This document shows, one piece after another, positions 36,801 to 47,910 of a DNA stretch of 64,000 bases (position 1 is its first letter; each line of letters begins with the position of its first letter). The DNA lies in assembly GCA_961205875.1 (NCBI GenBank), contig OY540816.1:10550701-10614700 (forward strand). Reading direction: 5' to 3'. The stretch is from Sialis fuliginosa (Eukaryota > Arthropoda > Insecta > Megaloptera > Sialidae). A model generated the notes under the pieces. That model was given only the letters and a program-made list of their open reading frames with translations, ran no database searches and had not been told where the DNA came from. Both the position numbers and the translations under genes were made by a program.

Positions 36801-39800
36801 TTATTTTATCGTTAGAAAAATATGTATTATGTCTATTACATCAATTTATAGACCCAGAAATAAATTTAATCTTCCGTGTTTGCTAAAATCTGACCAGGAA
36901 ATTATGAAAATATCTATTGTTTATTATAAACATTTCAATTCACCTCAATCGTTTATTTTCTGTTCATCTTTTCCTTAAAAGTGATTTATATTTATACAAC
37001 GTATAAAAGTGTACATTGTATATAATTTAAATATAGAGTTAAATAGAAGTAATGTCGTCACTCCTAAAAATAACTCCTGAAAAATAACGCGGCTACATGA
37101 GGGGTGGGGGTTCACTCCTAAAAATGAGGTAAAATGGTAAAAATTGCGTTTCTTGTTTTTACGATTTACCTCAAAAACTTAACCGATGGGGTAATGATAT
37201 TATTGATTTTTGTAGCTAACACTTAAACAAATCGATTGAGATCAGTTAGTTAAAATTTGATACAAAACACCCCTTGCAGAGGGTGAAAAAGCTGTGATAT
37301 TGCTAATTTTCAGTTCAAATCGGTAAAAATTGAATTAAAATAAATTGATTTAAATTCTATAAAATAACATTAGACGTACAATACAATATACATTTTTTTA
37401 ACTTTCTTATACCTAAATAGTAAATAGTAAATAATAAATATAATATAATATGTATTTCTATAAAATAAGGAAAATACATATTATATTCTATTTACTATTT
37501 TAAAGAAAAATTGGTTGAAAATTTATTAAACGACCCAAACTGTCAAATTTGGAAGTGGATGTCCGGTAGGGTAATCACTAATAAAACTAAATAATAGATT
37601 TAATTACATATAGTTAAAAAAACATCCATATTATATACGTTCATGAAAACTAAAAAATATGTTTTAGCAAAAATATTATCAAGTAATTCTGTTTATATCT
37701 CAAATAGTATTTACATAAACAAAAATAAAATAATGGCACGATTTCATTACCATTTTATTAAATATATATAATTATATATACTTGAAATAAACAAAATTAA
37801 ATATTATTATAATTTATATACGTAGGTACTTCCTAGGTCAGTTAATCGTTTTATAAATTACATAAATATATTATTCAGGATATCAGTTGTAAGATGCTTA
37901 TCAATGAAAGTATTAAAAATAATTTGTCGTACATATTTATTTAATTTTTTTTAATAAAGTAGGAATAATTTAAAAATTTCCTAGTACATACTTTAATTGC
38001 CGTAGACCTCAATACTGTCTCACTTATTATAGCTTTAATAATTATTATAGCTAATTTAGATTAATTTATAACTGGAAAACTGTAAGACCCAGGTCCAAAC
38101 TTTATGTAGTGAATTTTTAGGTAACATTATAACACATATAATAGAAGATACCACATATTGTAGAAACTTTTGGATAAAAATGTCATTTTCATGAAAATTT
38201 TCAAAAAAATAAATATATTTTTTGACTTTGATGAGCAATAACGCTAATAATGAAAAATACGTTTAGACCAAGCTCCCATGACATTTAGTCTACCTCACAT
38301 GACTACTCTGTGAAACTCGACTTAATTATTAAATGGTTAACCAATTCCAGGCAATTTATCAAAACACTATAGGTTTTTATTTAAATTGTTCAATAATTAA
38401 CTACCTTTGGTGAATTTAGTACGAGAAAGCATTGTGAATTTACTTGGCAGATGTTTTTTATTCAATTATACGTAAATACAAAATTAATAGAAATCTTAAA
38501 ACAGTATAGGTCACTTAAACTATAGGTTGAAATTCAAAGTCACAAGTTATTTAATTTATATAATTGCGTTCAAAATTATATGAAATAATTATCCATTTGC
38601 AGTGAATGTTTATATTTAATAAGTTGATGACCTTACACAACCATGAAAATGTCAACAGTAGTGGACTAAGAGAGGGGGCCGCCCCGGGTCACGGGTACTA
38701 AGGGGTCTTCAAATTTTTTATGGCAATTTTTTTATATAAATTTTTTTTCATAACACGCCACTAACGGACCCCATTATTAATATTTCGCCCAGGCCACAAC
38801 CTCAGCGCCGTTTACAATAACTTTTTAGTAAAGACAAATCAGAATACTTGTCAAATAATAGGTATTCATAGAAAAAAAAAGGTAATATTTAAAGTTCTGA
38901 AGTTCTAGTAAAAACTTATGAACTTGTGAAAATAACATGGTTTGGTCATAAAATGCACACCCCTTAAACTTTTGAAAATGTATAAGTTAATAAGGTTATC
39001 AACTTTGTCAATTAATATGGTACAAATCTGGCAAAACTATTTATTATTTATTATTTATTATTATTACTTTTAAGGATGTTTAAAAAAATTGTAGTGTTCT
39101 TATCTTTACTTTCATTTCTTGTAAAAAATGGTTATTAATACCTAGTAATAATAGTGGTAATATAAATTCATTTGAAAACATAATAAATAAATAACATAAC
39201 CTCACTTTCATGAAGAAATATCACCCATAAGTGTTGTGGTTTATGTCCTATTCATTTTATTCTATCTTTTATTCATTTGGGAGTATTACGTATAAGAAAA
39301 TCCCGTGGCTCCCATGGCAGATATGTTCATTAAAAATTGCAATTTCCTGAATATAAATTCCTGCTAACATTAGATTTTTAATAAAAAGGTTCTCTTGGCT
39401 CGATCTTTTTTGTCAAGAATTCGTATATTTTAGTATTATTTTTCTTTTTGCAATTTGAATAAACGGTCAGTTATATTTACGTTTCCCCATATAAATATTC
39501 CATTTATCTAAAATGCTATACGATAAATTAATGATAAGCGCTTAAAACGACATGAAAGAGCTGTCAGAAGAGGTTGAACTCCAACTGACAAAAAATTTAT
39601 ATATAAAAAAATCTCTTAGAACTAGATTTAAAGGAACATAATTTTGTATATATTTCTAAGCAGGAAACAATGTTTATAAATTTGATTCAACATGGGTTTT
39701 CCAATTTAGATGTTTGCCAATATATGTAATTTAATTCAATTAATTTAATTTGCAAAATTACATAGGTACTCGTCAAATGTAATTTTGTCCAAAATTTGCG

Positions 39801-42800
39801 AGCTTTTTATATGGAACCTGTTTTTTTTATTTTGTTTTATTTTTTATTCTAGATTATATCAATATAATATTTTATATAAGCTAACCTATCATTATAAGGA
39901 TCGATCCAGACTATTGTGTGATGTGCCGGTCGCGGTCCAGTCTCGCTTCAGTCAAATATAAATACATAATAAACAATGAAATCATTCTCACTATAGATAT
40001 CGCTTAGGTCTCGGTCCAATCATGCTCCGATACAGTATAACTATACTGAATATTTGACTGGAGCGAGACCGGTACGATAGTCTGGATCGACCCTAATTGT
40101 TCTTTAAGATCTATATTCAAACTCATTATTTTAAATAAAGCCTTAATACAGAAGTTTCAAGAATAAATAAAATTCAGTACAAATTCTGTATTTCTATCAA
40201 AAAAAAAAAAAAAAACATAAAAACTATGGAAAATAAAAAGCTAGAGAATTGTTTATCAGTAATAACTTTTCTTGTGCATTTTTTCGAAATTTGTAATCCT
40301 GACTGTGGTTTATAATTTAAAAAATAAACTATATTTGCGGACTTTGGTAATTAAATTGATTAAATAAAGAGTTACTTGTTTTATTAGTAACTTGAGTTCT
40401 TGAGAATTACAAAAAACAAGCCCCTTAATCCAAAAAAACGAACACTTACATTTATAGCGGCCATAACTGGTGTCTTGACCTTATATTTTATAACTCGCAG
40501 ATAGCATTAATTTAGCTTTTGCTCTCGAGCAAATTCTTTATAATACCGGACATTAAGGAACTTTACAGATGACGTCAATAAAAAAAAACTAAATCTGCAT
40601 ATTTCAACAAATATATAACTATGACAAAATCATTACAAAAAATACTGATGTAAAGTAAAAAAGTTGTTAGTGTTTTGAAATAACGTAAGTAAAATCTAGT
40701 TCTAGATAACTTGTGATTGGATTATCAGACTGCATATTATTATTAGTTTTTAGCAAAATCAGTGCAGTGACTTCAAGGTGAAATGAAGACAGGTTTTTTT
40801 TAGTATGGTTGTTTTGATGTAAATATACATTTTATTAATATCACATATACATCAAACGCATATAATATACATAATATTGTTTTCCGGTACTTTCATGAAA
40901 ATATATTTTAGATATGCTAATTTGATCGGAATTTGGCAATATACCTAGACATTTAACATTGAACAAGTTCTTTAAACTATTTATATGGGACTGTTAAGTA
41001 ATTGTTCCTAATTTATTATATCCTTCACTACTAAATAGTAATTCGCTATTTATTTATTTAAATTTTTTAATACTAGATATCCGTAAAAAAACATAGGTAC
41101 ATATGTATTAGGTACCTATTGATGGTGAGTAAGGTCATGGAGGCAGATAATGCCCACCTTAATTAATGAAAAATGCTATATTTCTGGCAATAAGTTATTT
41201 ATATTAAAAAGGCTATGTTAATGGTAAACTTTGATTTATTATTAATCTAAAGAAATATGAAAACCAACTTTTCTTAAATGATTTTTTCTTTTTTAAGATA
41301 TCTTAAAAAAAAGTTACTTTGGGCTTTATTAAACTATGGTGGTATAATAAGGCCACTTAACTAAATTAAACATTTTCAGATAATTATAATGTTATCTTGT
41401 ATGGGAACTATGTTTTAATCAACATTTGGCGTAATGTTTGCTTAATTACAGCTAATAAATAAACAATTGCAGCTGCTAAACTCTCGCCATACCATGTTAT
41501 TTCTTCGTTGTAGATGATTTTTTTATAGAACTATTAGTAAATAAAAATGATATACCAATCAAGAACAAAATATGTGATCATAAATTGTAATAAATAATAA
41601 AAAATCCAATCATAAATTTGGTGGGCCTTATTATCCGTAAGGTACTACGATATATATTTTTTTTATAAAGAAAAAACTTAAAAACAATAGAAATCAACTT
41701 TTTACCATAAACTTTAAGGATCGAACTATTACCTGAACAAATAAGAAACAAATAATACATAAAAAATGTCAACAAAAATTGAGATTATTTGTTGGTTGTT
41801 TTTATAAAATTGAACATTCGTCACCATCTCTCGCAACAAACTCAGAGGTACCGAAAAGTTGGCGCGGCGAGAGACTAGTTGGTGTGAAGTTTTTTTATAA
41901 TACCGGAAATAAGTGTAGAGCCAAAAAAAAGGTCACTATAATTTGAAATATACAAAATGTAGAGCCAAAAAGCAAAAAAAAGGTATTTGCAGTTGAAAAA
42001 TTTTCTTAAATACCCCCTGTCAACAACGTAATATCATATCAATTTTTTATCTCAATAAGAAGGTTGCCAAAACTTATAATTAGTGTCAAAAAATGTTAAT
42101 TTCTCATAATATTATTGTATTTATTGTTTACCTTCAAACCGTTATAACTCCTGCAACTTTCAAGTCATAGTAATTAAACAGGTACTACCGTAAAGAGCAT
42201 TTTATTTAGATGCGGAAACAATAAATTAAACGGATGTCGTGACAAAAGGTGAACTGAAACTATTTAACCTACAGAACATATTTGAGACAACAGTTGGGAA
42301 TTATTACTTTTATAATATTGATAATAAATATCTTGATCGTATGGCCAAACGGAAAGGAGATATTACGAACTTAGACAAGGAAAGATAAAGGACAAATAAC
42401 ACATTACCTAGCGTTGTTACCATATCGCACCACGAAAAATCGCTCACATTACCTAGCGTTGTTACCATATCGCACCACGAAAAATCGCTCCACGGATCAT
42501 TGACGTATCATTCAGATTTTAAATTAAATATCAATTGTTTTAAATTATAAAATTAATTAATAATAAATGTTTAATATTGAGTTTAAAAGTATTTCAGTGA
42601 TAACTGATTAACAAAGAAATGTCTATTTGGAACTATCAACTCCCATACATACTAAGTTCAATTGTAATTTAAAGCAAATTTGCATATTATAAATTTTCAA
42701 CTGACGCCTATGGGATAATATGCGATTATGACAATTACTGAACATAGTCTTTCCTAATCTAAGATTACGAAGATCCGTTTTTTTTTTCAAAAAACTCAGC

Positions 42801-45800
42801 AAATCATTAAGAACCCGAAACTATGTTATCCTTATTAATATAATAACTATGTATTTTCCTTCATGCATTACTGTTTTGTTACTTTTATATGAATTAAATC
42901 CATCAAATAATAAAATTAAAAAGGCTATTTGTTGAACTAACAAAACGTTAATTATACGTATTTATAAGAAAAAGGGATACTCATTTTTTTGGTAACTATC
43001 TAAAGGCCATTGTTAATGAAATTCATTATTTTATGTTTTAAATAAAGTTTTTATATTATTTTAATCTATTCACGAAAATGTTTCTACTAGAAATGAACAT
43101 ATCTGCATTTAAATAGTTATCGAATGTTTTTCCCATTAAACGTATCGTATCTAATTATCTATACATTTCTGTTTTGTCAACATACTAATTTTTTTTAAAT
43201 TTACATATCAGACATCTCAAAAAAATATGTCCGCTCTGCAAATTAGTATATTTTATACCATTTTTTTATATCAAATAAATGAAATATTATTTAACACGCA
43301 TTTTTTTATATTAATGAACTAGAAAAAATCACATTTTGCAATAAGATCTAGTTCAATGTTAAAATTATACATTTTAATAACATCATACCACATGTTTTGC
43401 AATATTTTCATAATTAATGCAAAACAGTTTGCCTACTTTATTAAATACTGGATATTAAACATGCCGCTATGTCGTTAGTTTACCGCATTTACCGTTTGAC
43501 ATTCAAATATATGAAACTATGTACATATATGTACAAATGTACACTATAATAATATAAATTATAGTGACGTTAATTAAAATATTAAATAATAACAAATTAA
43601 TTGTCTAAACGTCAAAAAATTTTATTGAAGAAAAAAGTATCGCAAGCTTTCGATTCACAGAATCATCGTCAGGCTATTATCTCAACAATAATTATTGTTA
43701 AGATAACGACATCGTTCTCACATTTTGTTCTTTCTTAATAGCCTGACGATGATTCTGTGAATCGAAAGCTTGCGATACTTTTTTCTTCAATAAAATTTTT
43801 TGACGTTTAGACAATTAATTTGTTATTATGTACACTATAATGATATAGTAAAATAGTACTTACAAGACCTAACAATACCCAAATTAAATTTGCCTATTTC
43901 TTAATATTCGTCGTAGTTATATTTTTTACCTAAGGGTGTAGGAGGGCGATAATTAAAAGTGACAATAGACGTACTTTTACATTATTAGTTGCGGTGCAGT
44001 TGCTACTGCGCCCCTAATCTTTTTAAGTAAAACCAAAAATAACCAGATAATTTATTGGGTTCGGTGAATATGGTGGATCTTCTTTAGTATTCCAAATGAC
44101 GCCGACAATGTCTGATAAATATAAATAAATAATGTAATTAAAACTAGAGCACGTTTGAACTATATCTTCAAAAATTCGGCTTGATCGTGGCTGGAGTAAT
44201 AAGGGGCATATTAGCTGTTTTTGTATTATAGAAAATCAGCTTTACTTTTTTATGCTAATTTTTTTTTACGCCTAAAATCTCTATCTTAAACAAATCGAAT
44301 AGTACCAATTACAACCCTTTATCGGTGACAGAGAGCAAAATATTGAAGTATGTACATTTGTACATACAAAACCAATAAAAATTAGCTTAATTTTTTTAAT
44401 GCTAATGTATTTACTTTATTAAAAGTCGTGTTTCATAAAATGAACTCTATAAAACATTTATTGGCGTTTAATTTATTGCTCTACTATTTTTAGTTGCGAA
44501 AATACAAACATCGTGTTTATAAAATTAACCTCCCCCCCCCCCCCAAATACCGACGAAAAGACGTAGCAAAAAACGTTAATAAAAGTATACACTAACAATT
44601 TCTTTAAAATAATTAATCTTACCTCAAGTCTGGGCAGCTGGACGCAGGTTTTCATCACTCGATCTGTGGAGATTGTGTTGTTGTTGATAGCATCCTTAAG
44701 CGTCGTCTCAAACCGGACGTTCGCGGCAGCATGGAACACAACGGTAACTTCACGCTTGAGGATTTCCATTGACGCTTCCGACAGACCCATGCCCTCTGAC
44801 ATTATGTCTCCGTCTATAGCTGCCAGTTTCTGTAGTCGTTCAGGGTTTTCTTTACGAACTTTGTCAAATACCTGAACAAATGTAATGTAATGTAACAAAT
44901 TTTAAATTGCGATTACATCATTAAAAATGTTTGGATTATAAACGATTTTTATTAAGAAAATATATTACATTTATTCATTTTTTCAATACTTTCTTTGGCC
45001 TAATCAGCAATATTCAAAAACAGAATAACAAAACCTTAAACAAACTCTTTCTTTCTTTAAGAACATATTGAAGAAAATAGTAAATAATAATTAGCACAAA
45101 ATCAGCACAAATTAGTAAGGCCGTTTTTCCACACACCGACAAAACCGATGCCGTTGCAGGTGACAGAAAGCAAATTATTATTTTACAAATCATTTTATTT
45201 TCTAAAAAAATGTTTACTTTATTTAATCAGGTATAGGTATACCTGCTAAATCTAGTCTGATAATAAAATAAAATTTAATCGACAAATAATGATTTACAAA
45301 TTAATGATTTTAAAGCAGTGGCGCTTAACAAAACGGAGAACGTCATCGTATCAATCTTGAAAAATTCTTATATATTGAAACTCTACGGCGGGCATTGAAA
45401 AAAACGCTTTGCTGGCATGTAAAAACGACGGCCGTCGTGACCTCGAAATCTGTATTATTGAATTCAATATATAAAAAGAAACGGTGGAAATCTGTTAATT
45501 TGGATTTTATGCAAATAATAGAGTAAAAGTCTCCGTTTTTGTTCCAGCGTTTAAGTACCTACTATACGATCAATAAATATATGAATAGTAATGTGTTATC
45601 ATTTCATAATATCTAAAAACATTTGGCAAAAAATATTTCAACCTTGAAATTATTTCCTCAAATCAATATATTTGTGATTGCAATTCTTTGATCTGAGATT
45701 TTTTATAAATAATTATTTACAGTGTAACTTATAACAATATGACTGTTTTAGAAAAATTTAGATTCAAATAAAATTGAGGTAATTCCAAAGGAAGTAATAT

Positions 45801-46841
45801 ATTGAAAACAGGTATTTAATATAATGCAATGTTTTGTTTTATGTTTTGTATATCTATATGCTTACTTATATACCATTTATAATTGACCGGTACCGATATG
45901 TATATAACATAAATTATCTTATGTATCTGTCAATCATTGAACACCATAATATTTATTATATTTTTCTTTTTGATTTTTTTAGACATTAGACTAATCTGAC
46001 AGCTCAATAGTAAAGTTAATATTTGTTTTCACCCCCCCCCCCCCCGTTTCTACGCCACTGTTTCTCAGTAACCCCTGAATATAAGTTGTACATTGTACAT
46101 TGAACATAGATTAACAACCGATCTAAGTAGATAATAATTAAAGAATTATATATTGTTAAAGTTAAAATAATTTATCTCAACACATTTCTATCATGAGAAA
46201 CGCACATGTATTTATAAACAATAACTATAATTGTATATTTATATATAAATTATTTATATAACTATAATAATAATTATAATATATTGAACACAATTAGTAT
46301 AACGTGCTAACAATATTATAGTAACGTAATGATTAATTGATTCAAATAACATAACAATACCATTATTATATCAACAGCATACTGCTACCCTAATGTCCGG
46401 TATTATAAAGGAGCTAGTCGAAATCTACGACTAGTATGTTTTTAGTAAACTATAGTGTCAAATTTGCGCTGAATAGATTAAAGCAAAATATTTCTAAACG
46501 GTGTTTAATAATTTTCGAGGATACCTATAATCATTTTTTAAACTTTAATATACGTACTCACTTTTTGGGCTTACAAGGGCAGTATACCTATAAATACTAT
46601 ATGCAAATATACAGTTTTAATTCGATAAATTTACTAGATAATTTCTTACCGGAACTTTAGTAATCTGTAGGAGACGGCCGCTCGCAGATTGTCCATGCTT
46701 GCTCCGAATTATTACATAGACCTTCTCGATACCTGGCAGAGATCTGATGAGCTTCTCCAAGAGCACCTTGCCCATGTAACCACTGCCGCCGGTGACGAGT
46801 ATCGACCTCCCCGAATACCAGTCGTTCACGTTGCCGTTCAT
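27742..46841 (-). CDS. Fatty acyl-CoA reductase FAR-B (complete, 8 coding exons)
   Basis: Second predicted alcohol-forming fatty acyl-CoA reductase, in the same orientation as FAR-A and about 12 kb upstream of it on the coding strand. Exons are 46841-46650, 44871-44623, 34611-34466, 31733-31624, 31073-30881, 30613-30374, 29088-28831 and 27865-27742. They total 1512 nt, giving 503 residues and a TAA stop. The Rossmann motif is TGGSGYMG (17-24), the catalytic pair is Y205/K209 in PYAYSK, and the RPSL...EP.PGW..SLNGP.G signature follows. The Sterile domain ends in the membrane segment ILFYYYLAYFLFSCF. Exon lengths and phases 1-7 are identical to FAR-A, which shows tandem duplication. A leader intron ends five nt before the ATG (acceptor CCATAG|ACAAG). 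Introns are far larger than in FAR-A; intron 2 is 10 kb. No frameshift or stop is seen, so it is probably functional. Confidence 0.95.
27921..28718. mobile_element. ~800-bp element with long terminal inverted repeats in FAR-B intron 7
   Basis: Left ACCCCGTACAAAATCAATGT (27926 onward) and right ACATTGATTTTGTACGGGGT (ending 28713) are perfect complements. The similarity continues inward for more than 60 bp through TACAGTCAAATT. No coding region. It occupies most of intron 7. Confidence 0.8.
28831..29088 (-). CDS. FAR-B exon 7
   Basis: 258 nt of Sterile-domain coding sequence: GGLKLFQSFTKREWRYKNRN, later YCLKEDMANLPRARLYMKL. The acceptor is TTTTTCAG and the donor GTAAGTA, phase 2. Confidence 0.95.
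29596..30165 (-). pseudogene. LINE reverse transcriptase fragment (C-terminal part)
   Basis: Minus-strand fragment of a non-LTR retrotransposon in FAR-B intron 6. It shows VKFLGVIIDKNLNWNSHI, the thumb-like LGVxxDxxLxWxxHI motif, then after frame breaks LWGNATQAKKVLLTQKKCI and later KNLFKDLRIFTIIDIYILE, both typical of CR1/Jockey-type RT ends. At least one stop and a frameshift separate the two blocks. It is 5' truncated, has the same orientation as the host gene, and is not expected to be active. Confidence 0.75.
30190..30363. repeat. Interspersed repeat next to FAR-B exon 6
   Basis: Relatively GC-rich stretch (GTCGCGCGTTGCAAATG, AGTCGCCGTGTGTGATGG) ending in the hairpin GATTCGTTC-AAAAA-GAACGAATC, 10 bases from the exon 6 donor. 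Confidence 0.4.
30374..30613 (-). CDS. FAR-B exon 6
   Basis: 240 nt, encoding VPIYNLTQGDVHSITWDEII, YPMDWPIWYPDG and the hydrophobic LSIIFFHLLPAYIIDFILLL helix. Donor GTAAGTA, phase 2. Intron 6 (29089-30373) contains a LINE fragment in the same orientation as the gene. Confidence 0.95.
30746..30826 (+). repeat. ~80-bp dispersed repeat, copy 2
   Basis: Second copy of 24449-24530, within FAR-B intron 5, 55 bases from exon 5. Confidence 0.7.
30881..31073 (-). CDS. FAR-B exon 5
   Basis: 193 nt, encoding LPAMKEPIPGWVDSLNGPIG, GKGVCRTMLG and AEIIPVDIATNAII. The donor is GTAAGTA, phase 2. Intron 5 (30614-30880) carries an 80-bp repeat also found at 24452-24530. Confidence 0.95.
31624..31733 (-). 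CDS. FAR-B exon 4 (catalytic YxxxK)
   Basis: 110 nt. It encodes IVAPHPNPYAYSKRLAESIV with Y205 and K209 as the catalytic pair, then MPILIVRPSL. The donor is GTAATT, phase 1. Intron 4 (31074-31623) is AT-rich; one GC-rich stretch at 31515-31585 is the only visible structure. Confidence 0.95.
31734..34465 (-). other. FAR-B intron 3
   Basis: 2.7 kb, AT-rich; one GC-rich repeat (32283-32480). Nothing else recognised. Confidence 0.7.
32283..32480. repeat. GC-rich 'ACCGTAACTA' repeat, copy 3
   Basis: GAACCGTAACTACCATTGGG, the CAAGGTCATTAAAATTAG core and a GCTGCCCCGGGAC tail. In FAR-B intron 3. Confidence 0.6.
34466..34611 (-). CDS. FAR-B exon 3
   Basis: 146 nt, encoding VFCHLSTACCHSDIDVLEER followed by IYPAPHDYKDV. 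The donor is GTTAGT, non-consensus at the third base; it was chosen because it keeps the length and phase of FAR-A exon 3 and restores K196. The alternative GTAACT four nt downstream would break the frame. Confidence 0.9.
34978..35150 (+). repeat. CGAGAC-rich degenerate repeat
   Basis: GAGAC/CGAGA motifs recur at least nine times in 170 bp (for example TACGAGACGACAC and AAACCGAGACAAGATT). The open frame across it is a repeat artefact. FAR-B upstream intron 2. Confidence 0.5.
35381..36313. mobile_element. 933-bp palindromic foldback element
   Basis: The two halves are imperfect inverted copies of each other over about 300 bp. Left CACAGCCACGCAAAAAAAGA pairs with right CTTTTTTATGTAGCTGTG, and GGTCGAGCATAGTCGAAATT pairs with AATTCGGATTTCGACTATGC. 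TAAT on both sides may be a target duplication. Non-coding, in FAR-B intron 2. Confidence 0.8.
38655..38815. repeat. GC-rich repeat fragment
   Basis: AGTAGTGGACTAAGAGAGGG, then GCCGCCCCGGGTCACGGG; GC-rich tract in FAR-B intron 2 of the same general type as 16222-16460. Similar scraps occur at 11910-11975 and 6380-6420. Confidence 0.4.
39898..40094. mobile_element. 197-bp inverted-repeat element
   Basis: Ends AGGATCGATCCAGACTAT and ATAGTCTGGATCGACCCT are inverted, with further matches inward over about 55 bp (CTTCAGTCAAATA / TATTTGACTGGAG). In FAR-B intron 2. Confidence 0.75.
40310..40480 (+). mobile_element. ~550-bp miniature element, copy 6 (right fragment)
   Basis: The last 170 bp only, from TATAATTTAAAAAATAAACT to CATAACTGGTGTC, in FAR-B intron 2. 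Confidence 0.8.
40505..40553. repeat. Fragment of ATGTCCGGTAT-type element
   Basis: Right end only (CTTTATAATACCGGACAT), adjoining miniature element copy 6 in FAR-B intron 2. Confidence 0.6.
42401..42490 (+). repeat. Tandem repeat, two 45-bp units
   Basis: Two identical 45-bp units (ACATTACCTAGCGTTGTTAC ... AAAAATCGCTC), directly before the dispersed repeat at 42498-42760, in FAR-B intron 2. Confidence 0.85.
42498..42762 (+). repeat. Dispersed non-coding repeat, copy 2
   Basis: Same orientation on the plus strand as 26563-26890, inside FAR-B intron 2. No terminal inverted repeat found. Confidence 0.75.
43588..43827. mobile_element. Foldback element with perfect 92-bp arms
   Basis: Arms 43588-43679 and 43736-43827 are identical inverted repeats over all 92 bases, separated by a 56-bp loop containing the palindrome AACAATAATTATTGTT. 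A similar ATGTACACTATAAT sequence sits on both outer sides (near 43537 and 43828). In FAR-B intron 2. Confidence 0.9.
44623..44871 (-). CDS. FAR-B exon 2 (residues 65-147)
   Basis: 249 nt, same length and phase (0/0) as FAR-A exon 2. It encodes VFDKVRKENPERLQKLAAID, then DIMSEGMGLS and VVFHAAANVRFE. The acceptor is TTGTTCAG and the donor GTAAGA. Confidence 0.95.
46393..46424. repeat. Fragment of ATGTCCGGTAT-type element
   Basis: Left end only (ATGTCCGGTATTATAAAGGA), 220 bases past the FAR-B exon 1 donor, inside intron 1. Confidence 0.6.
46650..46841 (-). CDS. FAR-B exon 1 (residues 1-64)
   Basis: Encodes MNGNVNDWYSGRSILVTGGS and GYMGKVLLEKLIR. The donor GTAAGA lies right after CCG, phase 0. 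The ATG is five nt inside the exon, following acceptor TCTCCATAG. The plus-strand open frame across this exon is only a shadow of the coding strand. Confidence 0.95.
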
Positions 46842-46958
46842 CTTGTCTATGGAGAAATAAGTTTAATATTATGTTTATTCTATGAGTTGAATAGTTTTTA
46901 ATTAGTACAATAGTTTGATTTTTTTTAATACATTATAATATAAAGAATAAAATTTCAA

Positions 46959-47910
46959 ATGTTAGTTAATTATACCCAATTTATCACGGAAAAAATTGAA
47001 TTTTTATTTAAAAATACAAGAAGTCTGTATATTATTGCATTCCGGATAGTAAATTTTTATTATATTTTTTATATTTATGTAGCAACAGTTTTGCTGTACG
47101 CATCAGAATTTTGGAGTCTGCGATATCACGATTACATAGAAAAAGTTCAATTAAAATACTATAAAAATATTCTAAGACTACCAATGAATACCCCAAATTA
47201 TGCGGTTAGTAACATCACTAATATGCACAATTTTAAAACTTGTGCTAAATTGGATTGTAAAAATTAAAAAAATTAAAGATAATAGACTACCAAAGATTTG
47301 TTTTAATAAATTGTTACAACTTGATTTGACAATGAATTTAAAAAAATACAACTGGATAACTCAAACTAAAGAACTATTACATCTAGTTGATGCATGTACT
47401 ATCCTTCATGAAAATGAAATAGGAAATACAGACGGGCAATATATATTGAACAAATTCATGGATAAATTGAAAAACGAAGATCTCATGAAGCTAGAAAGAT
47501 CCAACTTTTGTCTGTATTATAAAATGCTATACTCTCAAGAAGAAACACAACCTTATTTAAAAATACGAATGCCATTATCAATAGTAAGAGCAATAGCACA
47601 GCTACGTTTGATGGGTAACAAATGCTTCAGAATCATAATCAAGAATAAATTGTACAGATTTAATCAAGATCAGCTGTGCACTTTATGTAACTTAAATAGT
47701 AATGAAACTTTAGAACATATCCTATTAGAATGTCCAATGTACAAACCTTATAGAGAATTGTTCTTAAAACCAATTATTATAGAAACAAATAACTGGACAC
47801 ATATAATTCGCTTTTTGTCAGCTCATTCTAAGGATGTATGTATCAAATTATTTAAATATATTGAATGTGCATTTCATACGCGAGCCTTTATTCTGAATTT
47901 GGATGAATAA
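46959..47910 (+). pseudogene. Frameshifted LINE fragment: RT end plus zinc knuckle
   Basis: The first frame (46959-47265) contains VLLYASEFWSLRYHDYIEKV and ILRLPMNTPNYAV, the classic end of a LINE reverse transcriptase. Coding then continues in another frame from about 47230 to the TAA at 47908-47910, with NRLPKICFNKLLQ and a C-terminal CCHC zinc knuckle (CTLCNLNSNETLEHILLEC, pattern CX2CX9HX4C). One frameshift separates the two parts. The downstream (TTCTA)n run at 48340-48366 may mark the element's 3' end. It lies between FAR-B and Dullard. Confidence 0.8.

Larger units (their letters stand above)
34612..44622 (-). other. FAR-B intron 2 (10 kb)
   Basis: The largest intron. It holds the CGAGAC block, the 933-bp palindrome, the GC-rich fragment, the 197-bp element, miniature copy 6, the 45-bp tandem repeat, the dispersed repeat and the perfect 92-bp foldback. 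Stretches 36600-38600 and 40800-41800 show nothing beyond AT-rich DNA. No internal gene is supported. Confidence 0.75.

Noticed and set aside
46689..46901. Plus-strand open frame opposite FAR-B exon 1
   Set aside because: Antisense shadow of a conserved coding exon. The same applies to the plus-strand frames at 14078, 15703 and 44666.
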